DNA of 64,000 nucleotides from Cokeromyces recurvatus (Eukaryota; Mucoromycota; Mucoromycetes; Mucorales; Mucoraceae): the NCBI RefSeq assembly GCF_025118155.1, contig NW_026251398.1, forward strand, positions 496,001-560,000, given 5' to 3'. A program made the translations under genes and the position numbers. The notes under the pieces were generated by a model. That model saw nothing but the letters and a program-made list of their open reading frames with translations, had not been told where the DNA came from and ran no database searches. This document shows, one piece after another, positions 12,101-23,149 of this stretch (position 1 is its first letter; the number at the start of each line of letters is the position of its first letter).

Positions 12101-14088
12101 GTTGACCACCAATACCATATATATCACAAAGCCTTGGAAGTAACTTTAGAATACCTTGATCGTCATTGTATTGTTTCGAAGTTCGACGCTGTTGTACAAG
12201 TAGAGGTAACATGAGTTCAATGCCTTTATGAATTGAATAACCTGCTTTACGATGATATCCAATGATGGTGTAGATAGTAGCCATAGATGTTATAATATGA
12301 ATCTAACGGGAATGAAAATAAATGGATGAATGATAGGATACTACAACTATATAGATATATATATATATATATACATATATGTCTTTACTTGATTGAATAA
12401 AGGCAATTCATGAATATGAACATTCCAAACTTTTGTAACAAATTCTGAAATTTGATATCTTGTAATCCCACATAGTTTACTGTATCGAGTATTTTCAAGA
12501 AATGATAAAGTAATGTTTTTATCTTTTGTTAATTTACCCTGAATTAATAAATTGAAGGTACTTTGATCCCATCCATGATTTAAATAGACAGTTGTTAAAA
12601 GCCGTGAAATTTTAAGACATGCTTCAATATAGACGATATCAGGTACTGGGAAACTTGCCGTTATACCTACAGAAGCATAATTTCGAAGGATAGTTAAATA
12701 CTGATCCATGATAAAGGCTATATTCCCTGTAGTTGATGATGAAACTGTTGTATTTCCCTCTGATACAATTAATTTTCGAGAAACTATATGACCAATATCT
12801 ATTTGTAAAAATTCTAATAATAGAGTTGCACATATTAACCCTTCCATTGCACTGGCTAACCATAAGTAATCAGAAGTTACTTTAGTCGTTTCAATAGCAT
12901 GATCATAACTATATATGTATTTTTTAAAGAAAAAAAAAAAGTCAGAATTGAAACATCTGCTCTATTCTTTTGAATTAACTTAAATAAATTTACTGGTTAA
13001 TTGCATCAGGTAAACGACCTGCCAAAAGATAAAAATCACCTAATAATTTTCTAATTCTTCCTGGTGTTCTTTTTATAGTCCTCATACTTTCACCTGTAGT
13101 AGATGTAGCGGATGAAGATGATGATTGATGACGATGTAGACGTTGTGGTTGTAAAGAGAATATTTTTGATGTTTTACTTTGGTTCCCTTCCTGTTTGTAT
13201 TGTTTTGAAATCCTTGATGGTAAAGGAGATTCTAATACTTGTAAATTCTCGATATCTTTTGCCTATAGACATAAATATGAAAAATCAATCCTTATGCATG
13301 CCCCCCTTTTTTTTTCTTTTTCTTTACAATCACTGTAAACTGTTCTAATATCTCACTAGCAAAATCACATATCATTGTACTCATATAAAATGACATGTTT
13401 CCAACATTAGGTATCATGATAAGACCTTTTGTATTATCTTCTTGTGTTTCTGATGGATCAAAAGCAAAGCAACGATTTGCAATCGCAGTTGGGTACTATT
13501 ATATGTATATCGAATATATGAATATAGATATATAGCTATTTCTTTTTTCTTTTCTTTTTTTTTCTTTTACTTTGTCCAAATTCTGCTCAAACTGTTTATA
13601 TCCTTCATTTAGATCCTTCCATTCTTGACAATCCATAATGCCAATGACCTACATATAAAAAATAAACTAGAGAGTATTAAAAAACATATATATATATATA
13701 TAAATACACAATAAAATAGGGTAGAATTGTTCATCACTATTTTTTTTAAATACGAACACCAAAAATACGACGATGAGGTTGAAAATCTTCTAATTCAGCA
13801 TGATCACGAGTCCAATGTGTCAGGAATTCAAAGTGCATTTGGCCTTCTTGAAAGACCTGACTACTAAACATGGCTACAAGACAGGTTACACATACGTTAT
13901 GCTTAATTTTTTTTTTTTTTACCGTTGGCACCCTTTTTCAAGTCAGGAGTTACATCTCCAAGACGAATGAGATGAAAATGTTTGAATAAGTCAACATATT
14001 TATGAAATGTAGAACGCTTAATGGGTGAGACAGGGATAAGTAAAACACGTATTTTACAGCTTGAGAGGACATCGATGGACAAGTCCAT
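9176..14088 (-). CDS. TRS120: TRAPPII subunit Trs120/TRAPPC9
   Basis: This is a large subunit of the TRAPPII complex, the exchange factor for Rab11/Ypt31 at the late Golgi. Sixteen exons join in one frame to 1,259 aa, close to yeast Trs120. They run 14088-13923, 13873-13758, 13648-13571, 13495-13328, 13262-12994, 12908-12389, 12302-11712, 11655-11558, 11470-11255, 11183-11146, 11097-10953, 10874-10617, 10524-10105, 10014-9623, 9545-9424 and 9358-9176. The N-terminus (SSCKIRVLLIPVSPIKRS, HFHLIRLGDVTPDLKKGAN) is the family signature. A helical TPR-like middle (GDFYLLAGRLPDAINHYDHA) follows, then beta-sandwich repeats from about residue 620 (INPFGFDLELQSI). Two donors are unusual (GTTCGT after exon 2, GTTAGT after exon 14), but the frame and family match require them. 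The start is the first ATG before the signature. Confidence 0.93.
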
Positions 14089-14154
14089 TTCAATGCTTTG
14101 TTGAAAATAAATAAATAGATAGATAAATAAATAAATAAAGAACGCATAATTTAT

Positions 14155-14722
14155 TTATACATTTTTGGTCTTTTTTTTTTTTCCAAAAGAACTGTCTTTT
14201 AAATTATGTCTTGTGTGCAAAGAGTTACCCTTCTTATAATCTCCTTTTTTATTACATAATGTTAGCAATAAAAATAAACGATTCCTTCCTTTTTGCTTAT
14301 ACCTTTAAATAAAGCGTTTCGTTCAATATTTTTCATAGATTTTGTTACTTGTTCTAAAAGTAATGGCCAAGGAGTTGTGATTACAGGTGGTGTTGCAAAG
14401 AATATAAAATCATATCCTATATAAAAAAAAAAAAAGAGTCATGTTCACAAACTAGTATATACAAACATGTTGAATGTGTATAACCTTTTAACTTTAATTT
14501 GGGATAAATAGTTTGTAAAGCAGATTTAATACGACGATCAGCACGAGCTCTAATGACAGCTAGTTTACTAAGTCTCTTTTTGCTCTTGACAATGATAACA
14601 CGATTCACATTTTCATTATTGGCAATTGCTTTTACAGTAAATGAATCAACATGTTGTATTAATCTTGAACCTTTACTAAATATCGTTCTCAATACTTCTT
14701 TTGGAATACCAGGGATTTTCAT
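14155..14722 (-). CDS. Bacterial-type RNase P protein (RnpA)-like, possibly mitochondrial
   Basis: Three exons (14722-14485, 14416-14303, 14243-14155) give 146 aa in one frame; the last intron has a good CTAAC branch site. The protein resembles the bacterial RNase P protein subunit, which helps the catalytic RNA bind precursor tRNA. It has the same order of elements at similar spacing. These are an N-terminal helix with a K-G-x-R-L element (FSKGSRLIQ, 15-23), a strand pair (RVIIVKSKK, 41-49), a basic helix replacing the RNR motif (LAVIRARADRRIKSAL, 54-69) and a strand YDFIFFATPP (81-90), then a closing helix PLLLEQVTKSM. The Asn of the bacterial R-N-R motif is Ala here. A lysine-rich tail (138-143) follows. 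A mitochondrial role is inference. A divergent mitoribosomal protein is the main alternative. TRS120 starts 66 nt downstream on the same strand. Confidence 0.6.
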
Positions 14723-14774
14723 CTATTTATATGAATATATATGATTGTTGACAGGGGAATATAATGATTTATGT

Positions 14775-14817
<43 letters not shown>

Positions 14818-16052
14818 TAAGAGAAAAATAAATAAAATAAAAGTAATAAAGAATGAAATTTCATTGGCTAAAAATATACTTTGAACTGAATATTTCAAAT
14901 TCATTTATTATTGTTAGTAGCGTAAGTTATTGATTTAATTTTTAAGTTTAATAGTAATAGTAAAAAAAAAAGAGGTCATTTTACTACTCCATTTGGAAAT
15001 AAACAATATAACAGTATTAAATACTACCTCTTTTGGCTTATATCGATTGTTTATTACCTCTCTCCTTTTTTTTTTCTAGATTATTATTACATCACATTAT
15101 ATATTTATATAGTAATAATGATAATTAGGTGTATTATATCTTTATATGTTGACTATGCAATGAAGGACATGAACATGTATAATAGTGAATTGCTACTACA
15201 CACATATTATTGTTCTTTAGTCATTTATCCTTTCAAAGAAGTTTGAATATAAAGCATATATTATACAAATATACATGGAATGATTTAACTGAATTTAAAT
15301 TATATAAAAAAAAGGCTTGTTGCTGCATTAAAAAAAAAAAGGTACACAAATCTGCTGCTTAAGTATAATACTATTAAGCTAATATTCTATTCTCTATTCC
15401 CTATTCTATTTAACAAGAAGAAGGCTTAGTTCAGCGTAGATAATAGTGAGTATATGATATTCCTTTTACTTTTATTATAAAGCAATTAGCAACGTAAATA
15501 AAATCTATAACGACGCCAAGTGTAAGACAACAACAAAAAAAGTTTGTAAACGAATTTTACTCCTTACTTTTGATTAATGTGGGAACAATAAAAAAAAATA
15601 TAGACTCTTACCCTTGGTTCTTGGCCCTTTTTTTTTGTATATTGTCTATTTTCCTTTTCCCCCTGTTACTCTGTCTGTCTGTTACTACTACTGTAAATAA
15701 TATATAAAGACTAACATGGCTGCACTGTTAAATGGCGTATATAGTTATTTAAACACTACAAATTTACACTTGTTGCGCTAATAATAATAATAATAATAAA
15801 AAGTAAGGAGAGAAATTAACTAAATAAAAGATAACATCTTCATGTGCTTTATCTAGCTTTATTTGGCTTTTTTTTTTTTTGACGCCAAAGCACTGTGCAA
15901 CACATATGATTTTTGACGTTTATTGTTCTCATTAACCATAAAAACACTATAAAACTATCCCTTGCTCTTCCGTTTCCACCCTCCTCTTTCCTTTTTCTTT
16001 TTTTTATCATTATATTTTTTTTATTATTATTATAAAAATTATTATTAAAAAA
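14723..16052. other. 1.3-kb divergent intergenic region
   Basis: AT-rich spacer between the RnpA-like gene (-) and the small GC-rich gene (+). It has a T41 homopolymer at 14776-14816, 31 nt or more upstream of the tandem 5' end of the minus-strand gene. A TAA microsatellite lies at 15780-15800 and pyrimidine-rich runs precede 16053. No gene is seen. Confidence 0.5.
14776..14816. repeat. T41 homopolymer
   Basis: Forty-one T on the + strand, which read as poly(A) about 55-95 nt upstream of the RnpA-like start codon. It may act as a nucleosome-excluding promoter element. Confidence 0.85.
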
Positions 16053-16512
16053 ATGACCTTCTCTTGTAAGTATCTTTATCTTTTATGTGTGTTTAAATAC
16101 TTTTTTTTTTATGATAAAATAACATGTATAACTAACAAATATTGTTATTTTTTTTATATATAAACATTCTTTTATCTTCTTGCGTTGGCTTCCTCTCTCT
16201 TTCTGTGTGTATATACAACTATATTCTACGATAATAGATACTTCTCCTGCTTCTCTTCGTGCTCCTCCCACTGCCACCAAGGCTGATATGCCTCCTCCTC
16301 TCTTCCTCCCAGCCCGTTTCGGGAACAACGTTTTGGCTGCGTTGGCTGCCTCTGTCCCTGTTGGTCAGTTGCCTCCAGGTTCCATGGAGATGGAGATCGA
16401 AGATGATCCCATGGACCTGGTTGATGAGGTAGAAGAACTCGAGGTTCTTCTGTCTCAGATTGACCTGGACGATGATCCAATGGAGGGTGTTGTCTTCGGA
16501 CACATCTGGTGA
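16053..16512 (+). CDS. Small acidic/proline-rich protein in a GC-rich island
   Basis: Two exons (16053-16065 and 16238-16512) joined across a GTAAGT...TAG intron give 95 aa. The first exon has only 13 coding bases. I do not recognise the protein. It starts MTFSYTSPASLRAPP, has a Pro/Ala-rich middle (MPPPLFLPARFGNN) and an acidic C-terminal half with two D-D/D-P-M repeats (IEDDPMDLVDEVEELEVLL and LDDDPMEGVVFGHIW). There is no signal peptide or membrane helix. Exon 2 and about 150 nt of 3' sequence are clearly richer in GC and C-ending codons than all neighbours, which suggests high expression or a different origin. A pyrimidine-rich leader precedes the ATG. The DPM-type acidic motif recalls the start of the dead transposase at 52124 (SESDPMEIE), but that link is weak. 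Confidence 0.55.
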
Positions 16513-17936
16513 AGTTGGGTTGTTTAGGGGTTCAGGGGTAGTCCCCCTAAGGTAAACTGTGTTGGCTTTAGCCTGTTGCTGCTTGCTGGTGCTGCTGCTT
16601 TTGCAGATTCGTTTTTCTCTGCTGATTTCTGTGGGTTTTTATTTTCGCGCTTTTTTTTTTTCCGTTTTTCTATAAAAACAAAAAGTTGCCTCAAATTAAA
16701 AATTTGTTTTAAATAATAAAAGTAATAATAAAAAAAAAATAAAAAAAATAAAAGTATAAAATACTTTTGTAAAAAAAACCTACTCTTCTTGCATGTCCAA
16801 AGAATTAAAATGTATTGAAAATGTGTTGCTTTTGCTTCTTTTTTTTTATTTTTCTTAAAAAAAAAATGACTTTTTCACAGTATAAATTTTATGAGATTTT
16901 AATATAAATAAACAAAAGATGGATTATATGAAAAAATAAAAATAATAAAGTGTTTGATAGTTTATAAATAAAGAAGATTTAGTTAGTTGATGTGTAATGG
17001 TGAAAAGGGGAAAGGTAGATTAATCACTAACATCGTTAGAGGAATCACAATAAAATAAATAAAGTATATAGAATATTACACAAAGAAGAAAAGGTGTATA
17101 GTTTCTTGAGTGTGCATACAATTGAAAGACACAACATGAGACTAGAAACTAGATTTTATCGTCCCTTCTTTTTTTTTATAGACACTTTCTCAGTTTACAA
17201 TAGAGTTTGTTTTAAATTATTATAAATACTTTCTCAGTTTACTTTTAAAGTAAAATAATCAATTAATGATAAAGACCAAGTTTAAAAAAAAAAAAGAAAA
17301 AAAAAAAGGAAATAGGAAAAAGACAACTTAAGGTAAAAACAATTTATTGTAGATCTGAAACTCATTAGTGATGGAAGAAGAAAATCAATTCATGAAATTA
17401 CTGAAATTTACTTGTATGTTTATTGTATTTTTTTTTTCATACAAACTTGTTGTCATACTCATGTAAATGCCAAAAATTAGAAGAGGCAAATGAACATTTG
17501 TTAAGATTGTAAGTAAAACAAATAATATAAAACTATAAGGAAAGGAGGTTCTAAGGTATGAAATTCTTGTATCAGCTTTTAACTGGAGAAATGAAATTTA
17601 TTAGTAAATACTAGAATATTCTTTATAAAAATAGATGTGCTATTGAGATAAAAACGGCTTTGGAGCAGTTTTATATATATGTCTGTCTGAGAAGGTATAT
17701 ACGGTCAATTAGAGGGAAGAGACAGTAGCATGATTAAAATGTATATCGTGCAGTGACAAAATAGTGGATAAATCAAAATCTATTTAATTAGGTCAATTTC
17801 CAACTTAGGCTACAGCTTATTTTGATTCAATATTAGCTTTATGGAATGATTATTCCTTATTAGAAAATAGTATTATATATAATAAAAGATAACTCGGACC
17901 GAAATATCAATGCTGGATACGACAATCCTATGCTAC

Positions 17937-17977
<41 letters not shown>

Positions 17978-18299
17978 CTGAATTCATCTAAAGTTGTTGT
18001 AGATCAAAGTTCAGATACAAATGATGGAAGTTTCATTAGTTTATAACATGATTCATCATGCTGCATTGACGGAATAATCTCAAAGCAATATAGTAGTAAA
18101 AGAAAAAAAAACCAATAGGATACTGCTGACAATGTTGGGATCAATGGACACCTTGAATGTATACTGAAATACAAGGTCATTATAATACATGTAATATTGT
18201 TCTTGATTGAAACTGTACATATCAATAGATTCATTATAAAGATAAATATAGCAGTAAGGGTCATCTTATTCACAGATGCACGTATACCAATATCTTATT
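16513..18299. other. 1.8-kb region without a gene
   Basis: Apart from the hairpin and GC-rich 3' sequence of the preceding gene (to about 16660), this is AT-rich DNA with many A/T runs, including A38 at 17938-17975. No reading frame or RNA gene could be supported. Confidence 0.45.
16524..16550 (+). other. Hairpin downstream of the small GC-rich gene
   Basis: TTAGGGG at 16524-16530 pairs perfectly with CCCCTAA at 16544-16550 around a 13-nt loop, starting 12 nt after the stop codon. Such a stable stem is unusual in this AT-rich window and may shape the 3' UTR. Confidence 0.5.
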
Positions 18300-19163
18300 A
18301 TAGTAGTATCTAAATACAATCATATGATCGCTCTCCTTCAAATATTTAGAGACCATTCCTTAACAAATAGAGATAGACTATATCAACGTCAAGAGACGAA
18401 ACATGGCATGTGGAGTACTATTTGAATTAGATCATGATGTAGTAAAATTAAAAGTAGAATGAGTGTCAACAATGACAGTATGGGAAAAGTGTAAGATGAT
18501 CAACAACAAGCCTTCACAATTGCTTCTACTAACCTATGTTTGTCAATATCATAGAATAATAAGCCTTTGTTAAATGAGAAAATTATATAGTATTTACATG
18601 GAGGAGCGTATTGTACGATGAGTGCGCAGACACATTGTACTTTAACATATAAGTAAATATACCAATCAAAGAGCTATAGGTAAATTCATCATGTATAAAA
18701 TATATATTGTCTCGATACTTTCTCTTTCTAGCTGTAAATTCTCGATTGGCCCCAAGTTCCCTGGTGCACTTTATGACATTTTGTGTATTGAATTGATCCA
18801 AATACAGATATATACAAAATTGTAATAGGAGGTTCAGCAGGAGAAGAACTTTGTTTAGTAATGATGCTTTATCTAAGAGATCATGAATTACCACAAGCCA
18901 AAGGAGCAGTGCTGTTATCAGTTAAACATATATCCATACAGGTTTCATATCTATATTCATTTTTAGATAAACTCATATGAACTGTTTATTATAAATGAAC
19001 GACTATGAATCCAGCACGCCTTTTATTTAGATGATTCCAAGTCTTGTTCGACATCCGTATGTATCTCCTATCTTTGCTGACCATTTGCCTTCTAGTTCGA
19101 TTCAATCTGATGGTTGTGAGTCCTTACGCGATGAAATATGTGACTTAACAGAAAAGATTCGAG

Positions 19164-19207
<44 letters not shown>

Positions 19208-19390
19208 AGACAATCCTTCATCATGAAATCTATTACAGGGTAATAAAAAGGGATGACGAATATTGGTATGCTATGTAAGATTTATTTCAATACATATATA
19301 AATAAATATACATGGGATATGGTTAAATGTACTTCAAGCAAGGTCATCAGAATGGTGGATAAAATTGGGTATTTCATTGAATGTAGGACT
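18300..19390 (+). pseudogene. Decayed alpha/beta-hydrolase (hormone-sensitive-lipase type)
   Basis: Fragments of one protein appear in order but in different frames. These are a region resembling FRDHSLTNRDRLYQ (about 18345), ELDHDVVKLKVE followed by a TGA where the family has Trp (about 18430), and IGPKFPGALYDIL (about 18740). Next comes IGGSAGEELCLVMMLYLRDH (about 18825), which is the nucleophile elbow GDSAGG with changed flanking residues. HPYVSPIFADHLPSSSIQS, then CESLRDEICDLTEKI (19050-19165) carry the acid-residue region. A C-terminal DKIGYFI follows near 19365. Several stops and frame changes, plus an A36 run at 19169, make it non-functional. Living homologues would hydrolyse lipid or small esters. 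Boundaries are approximate because introns cannot be told from indels. Confidence 0.7.
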
Positions 19391-19552
19391 GGTAAAAAGA
19401 AACAACAAGTATTATGTAATATTGGCTACTGCTGTCAATTATGCTGCACAAAATGTTTTTTTTTATTATTATTATTCAGGGATACCAACATGAACTTTAA
19501 AACTTATTGTTCTGAGATTTAATAATAAAGAGAGGAGTAGAATGTATTTTAT

Positions 19553-20672
19553 TTAAAATATGGCTTCATCAAGATCATCAAAAAAGAATCCGTTTTTAGA
19601 AAGCACATGCTCAAGATGTTTTGGCACTTGTTGAACTAGGTCTTCTTCTTTATGTTTGTCCATCTTTTTTGCAGCCATTCCTCCATGTTGTTTAAGATAT
19701 GTAACTAACCGTTTATGACCTAATGATTTAGCAATATCATAGGGTGTACCGACTTTTTTATTTACATAAGGATTTATATAGGATCCATAACGTTCAATAA
19801 GAAGACTTACAACTTCAAGTTTCCCATGACGAGTTGCCCAATGGATTGGTAATTCTCCTCGATGATCAGCTTTATTCACTGGTACCTGACAGACTTTGAT
19901 AGCGTAAGAAACAAGTTCTTTATGTCCTGATGCACAAGCATAATGTAACACGTTGGCTCCTATTTATTTATTTATTTGGTTTTTTTTTTTTGGGTTAGGT
20001 TGAGTTAAGTTGAGTCGATCAAATAAAAATCAAGTATCTATTTACATACCTAGAGCATCTGTCTCTAAATTTAATACACCTTCTGTTATATGAATAATAT
20101 ATTCAACTACATGAACATGTCCATGCTCTGCTGCTACTTGAAGTGCAGTTTTCTTTTTACTTCCTTCTCCTCTAGCTGACATGATATCGCCACCTACTTG
20201 AACCATTTTTTGTAAACCTAGTAACCACCCTATACTTGCCGCTAAATAACAAGGTGAGACCTAGAATGAATCAGATTAGTTTTCTATGTATATATATATT
20301 TATATATCTCCTTATATTGATCTCCTTTTTTTTTGTATGTGTGTATGTATATTTATACCTTTTCTTCATCTATTTGACTTATACTCATGCTATTTGGATT
20401 TGCTCCTTGCTGTAGGAGTAAGTCTAACGAATTTGATGCCTTGGTAACAATTAAGGCGTGAATCATGCCATAGCCATATTTAACAGAACCCATCGAGGGT
20501 GATTGTTTCGCTGTATTCGGTGAACCTCCTCGACGCAAAAAATTACTATAAAAATATAAATATGCGTTTATTTATTTTTTAATAATTAAAAAAAAAATAG
20601 TGAGTCAATACTATCTCCTTTGTTTGAAAAATAAAAAGAGAGAAGTAAAGAGGGGTTACTTGTGGTGGATAT

Positions 20673-20713
<41 letters not shown>

Positions 20714-21427
20714 CAGGAAAAGTAAATGATGTATTTTAGGTATATACCTTATTATTTTTTCTACAGTTGTATCACTTCCTTGGTTTTTAGCAATTGTATC
20801 CCATAGCGCATCTGAACCACCAAATATTAATGGATCTGATTTCGATTGTTGAATCATATTAGAACGAATTATTTGTTTTTTTTTGCTTTCATCATGTGTC
20901 AAGTTGTTATTGCTACTATGATGTGACGAATAGCTACTAAAGACAGAACCTGCTGTTGTATTTGAATTCGTACGAGGACGTCTATGAACTATTGAATCAG
21001 ATGATGATACCATTGAAGTAGGGGAAGCAGGCCAATAGTCTACAACAGAAGGACTTGTAGATGGTGTAAATGGTATCTTTGTATTTTGTTTACATAACTG
21101 CTGTTCATATTGTTTCTTAAAGAATTGCATCTCTCGTACTGCCTTTTCATACTTGGTTTGTGTTTCGATAATAATCAGCTTTAATTCCTTGTTTTCAATT
21201 TCAAGACGTTGTGAGTGTTGTTCGAGCATCCTAACCAGACGATCTATCGAATTTGTATCAATGAGCTGATATGACTCATTTAATTGCTTTTCATCTATTT
21301 CCTCTTTCTTTTTTTGTTTGTTAAAAGATAGAAAGGACGACATGATATTATTAAAAGAAAAAAAAAATATTTTGAAGAGAAGGAAAACAAAAAAAAGAAG
21401 AAGAAGAAGAATAAAGACGTTGGCCAT
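19553..21427 (-). CDS. Ankyrin-repeat protein with N-terminal coiled coil
   Basis: Four exons (21427-20748, 20545-20359, 20260-20050, 19959-19553) give 494 aa in frame from the first ATG, or 466 aa from the ATG at 21343. The shorter start (MSSFLSFNKQ) looks more natural, because residues 1-28 are a run of Leu/Phe encoded by a pyrimidine-rich leader. A coiled coil (residues about 55-105) and a Ser/Asn-rich linker come first. At least five ankyrin repeats follow, for example GYGMIHALIVTKASNSLDLL, ALQVAAEHGHVHVVEYI, VLHYACASGHKELVSYAI and LPIHWATRHGKLEVVSLL. The acidic C-terminus ends FFFDDLDEAIF. Ankyrin repeats bind other proteins; the partner is unknown. The intron at 20546-20747 contains an A37 tract. 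Confidence 0.8.
20676..20712. repeat. A37 homopolymer in an ankyrin-gene intron
   Basis: Thirty-seven A on the + strand, which is poly(T) in the transcript, inside the first intron. It may extend the polypyrimidine tract. Confidence 0.85.
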
Positions 21428-22313
21428 TATATTAGGAGTTCATGTCAGTTTTTTTTTTTTTTTTCTTTAAATGGTTAAAAAGTTACACGACATTAAACCT
21501 ATTTCGTTTAATTCAACTATATAAAAAGCTTAAATAATTCTCAACGTCTTTTCATTTTATATAGCAGCTTTAACCACGTATAATCATTTTGTTGATGTTG
21601 GGGGGGAGAAGAGAAATAAAAGTCTTTTTTTTTTTTCAATTACACATAAATTGGAATGCATTTTGTATACCAAGCTTTATAAGATAATTTGATTGGATGG
21701 AAAAAAAAGATTCTATTCTATTACTATAACTATAACAAGAGAAACCAATAGAATAGAGAAATTGGATGCTTATTTATAAAACACATTGAAATAGTGGATA
21801 ACAAAGAAATGAATCATCTTGGTCTATCTCAAATCATTTAATGTATAATAATGAACTTACTACAGATTTCTATATTTGGAGAATAGTTTTTTGAAATAAT
21901 TAGGCATTATATCCACTTACTGGACATCATGTCATCTATAGAAGGATTGACCTTTTTCTACTACTACTAAGAGCAAGGATATTTCTTTAAACGGTAAATG
22001 CGACTCTATTATCTACTGTTTAGATTCCAAGCTATGTTGTGATAATAGACGATACGACCGAGTATATATAATCGTGACGACTGAAAAGAAATACAAGAAA
22101 TACAAAAAAAAAAAGAGAGAGAAAGATTTATTCAACTTCTTGCTTAGAGAATGTTATTAAAGGAAAGTAAGTTGTTTATACTAATAGAGTATGTTTCTAT
22201 CCTGGGGCTTATCAACAAATGTAATATATTATAACAAAGAGAAATAATGAAAGTTTTTACAGCCATAAATAAATTGTACCTTGTCTTTTTATAATTCTAA
22301 ATAAGGCAAGTAA
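21428..22313. other. Intergenic region
   Basis: AT-rich spacer between the ankyrin gene and the small membrane-protein gene, both on the minus strand. It has a pyrimidine run at 21450-21468 and no recognisable feature otherwise. Confidence 0.5.
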
Positions 22314-22838
22314 TTATCTTGTTTTTTTTAACTGATCATTTTCATGTATAATGGCTAAAAGTTCTGAATTTTCTGGTAGTGATTTACGAAGTTTATGCAT
22401 CCCCCTATCCATACCTAATATTCCTCCAAGCACCAATCCTATAAATGTACCCACTATTTTAAGAGTAATAGATTAGTACTTGTTTTTTTTTATAATGATT
22501 ATATGTTACAAATGGTCGGAATAGCTGATCTAGGCTGTTTATGAATAGTCGTCCTTGAATTAGCTAATAATAAAGTAAATAAATTTAAAAAAAAGAAAGA
22601 AAAGGTTACATGTATAAAAACAATTACCCCAAAGACGTGCTGACATGCCTAGAGACGCTGCTCCTACAGTTGCTATTAAATCGTGTCAATTTCAGAAAAT
22701 AAAAAAAACAACAAATCCATTCGATAATTTACAAAAAGTAATAAAGTTGAACATGACTGAACGAATTACAAGTTTTTCTTCTGCAGTAGGTACGTGATTA
22801 ATGAGTTTTATTTTTATGTCTTCTTTACTGCTTGGCAT
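22314..22838 (-). CDS. Small protein with two membrane segments
   Basis: Four short exons (22838-22763, 22672-22628, 22563-22510, 22453-22314) give about 104 aa. I do not recognise a family. The first part is MPSSKEDIKIKLINHVPTAE, followed by a small hydrophobic stretch TVGAASLGMSARLW. A basic linker (NSRTTIHKQPRSA) precedes a glycine-rich segment LGTFIGLVLGGILGMDRG, and the C-terminus is charged (KLRKSLPENSELLAIIHEN). This fits a membrane hairpin, perhaps in mitochondria. The first donor (GTTCAG) is non-standard; the better-looking GTAATT six bases upstream would break the frame, so the first junction is uncertain. The other junctions are clean. Confidence 0.5.
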
Positions 22839-22943
22839 CCTATAATATAACAAGGAGGGGTTCTAATAGGAAAAAAAAGAGAAAGAGATAAAAGTAATTT
22901 TCTTCTATTGGCACCTCCTTCCTGCCCCCTCCCTTCTTTCCCC

Positions 22944-22945
<2 letters not shown>

Positions 22946-22985
<40 letters not shown>
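22946..22985. repeat. A40 homopolymer in a divergent promoter region
   Basis: Forty A between two divergent genes (starts at 22838 on - and 23150 on +), next to a C/T-rich block at 22915-22943. It is probably part of a shared upstream region. Confidence 0.8.
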
Positions 22986-22987
<2 letters not shown>

Positions 22988-23149
22988 TTGTTATTGCATT
23001 TATAAATATAAATTTTATTATGTTTATATGATCTTTTATGTAAAATGTTTTTCTTTTTCATAATATATACAATGTTTACTGTATAAATAGAAAACACGTT
23101 ATCTTGTTTTCTTTTTTTTCGTTGTTTCCTTCTTCTTGTAAATTGAAAG

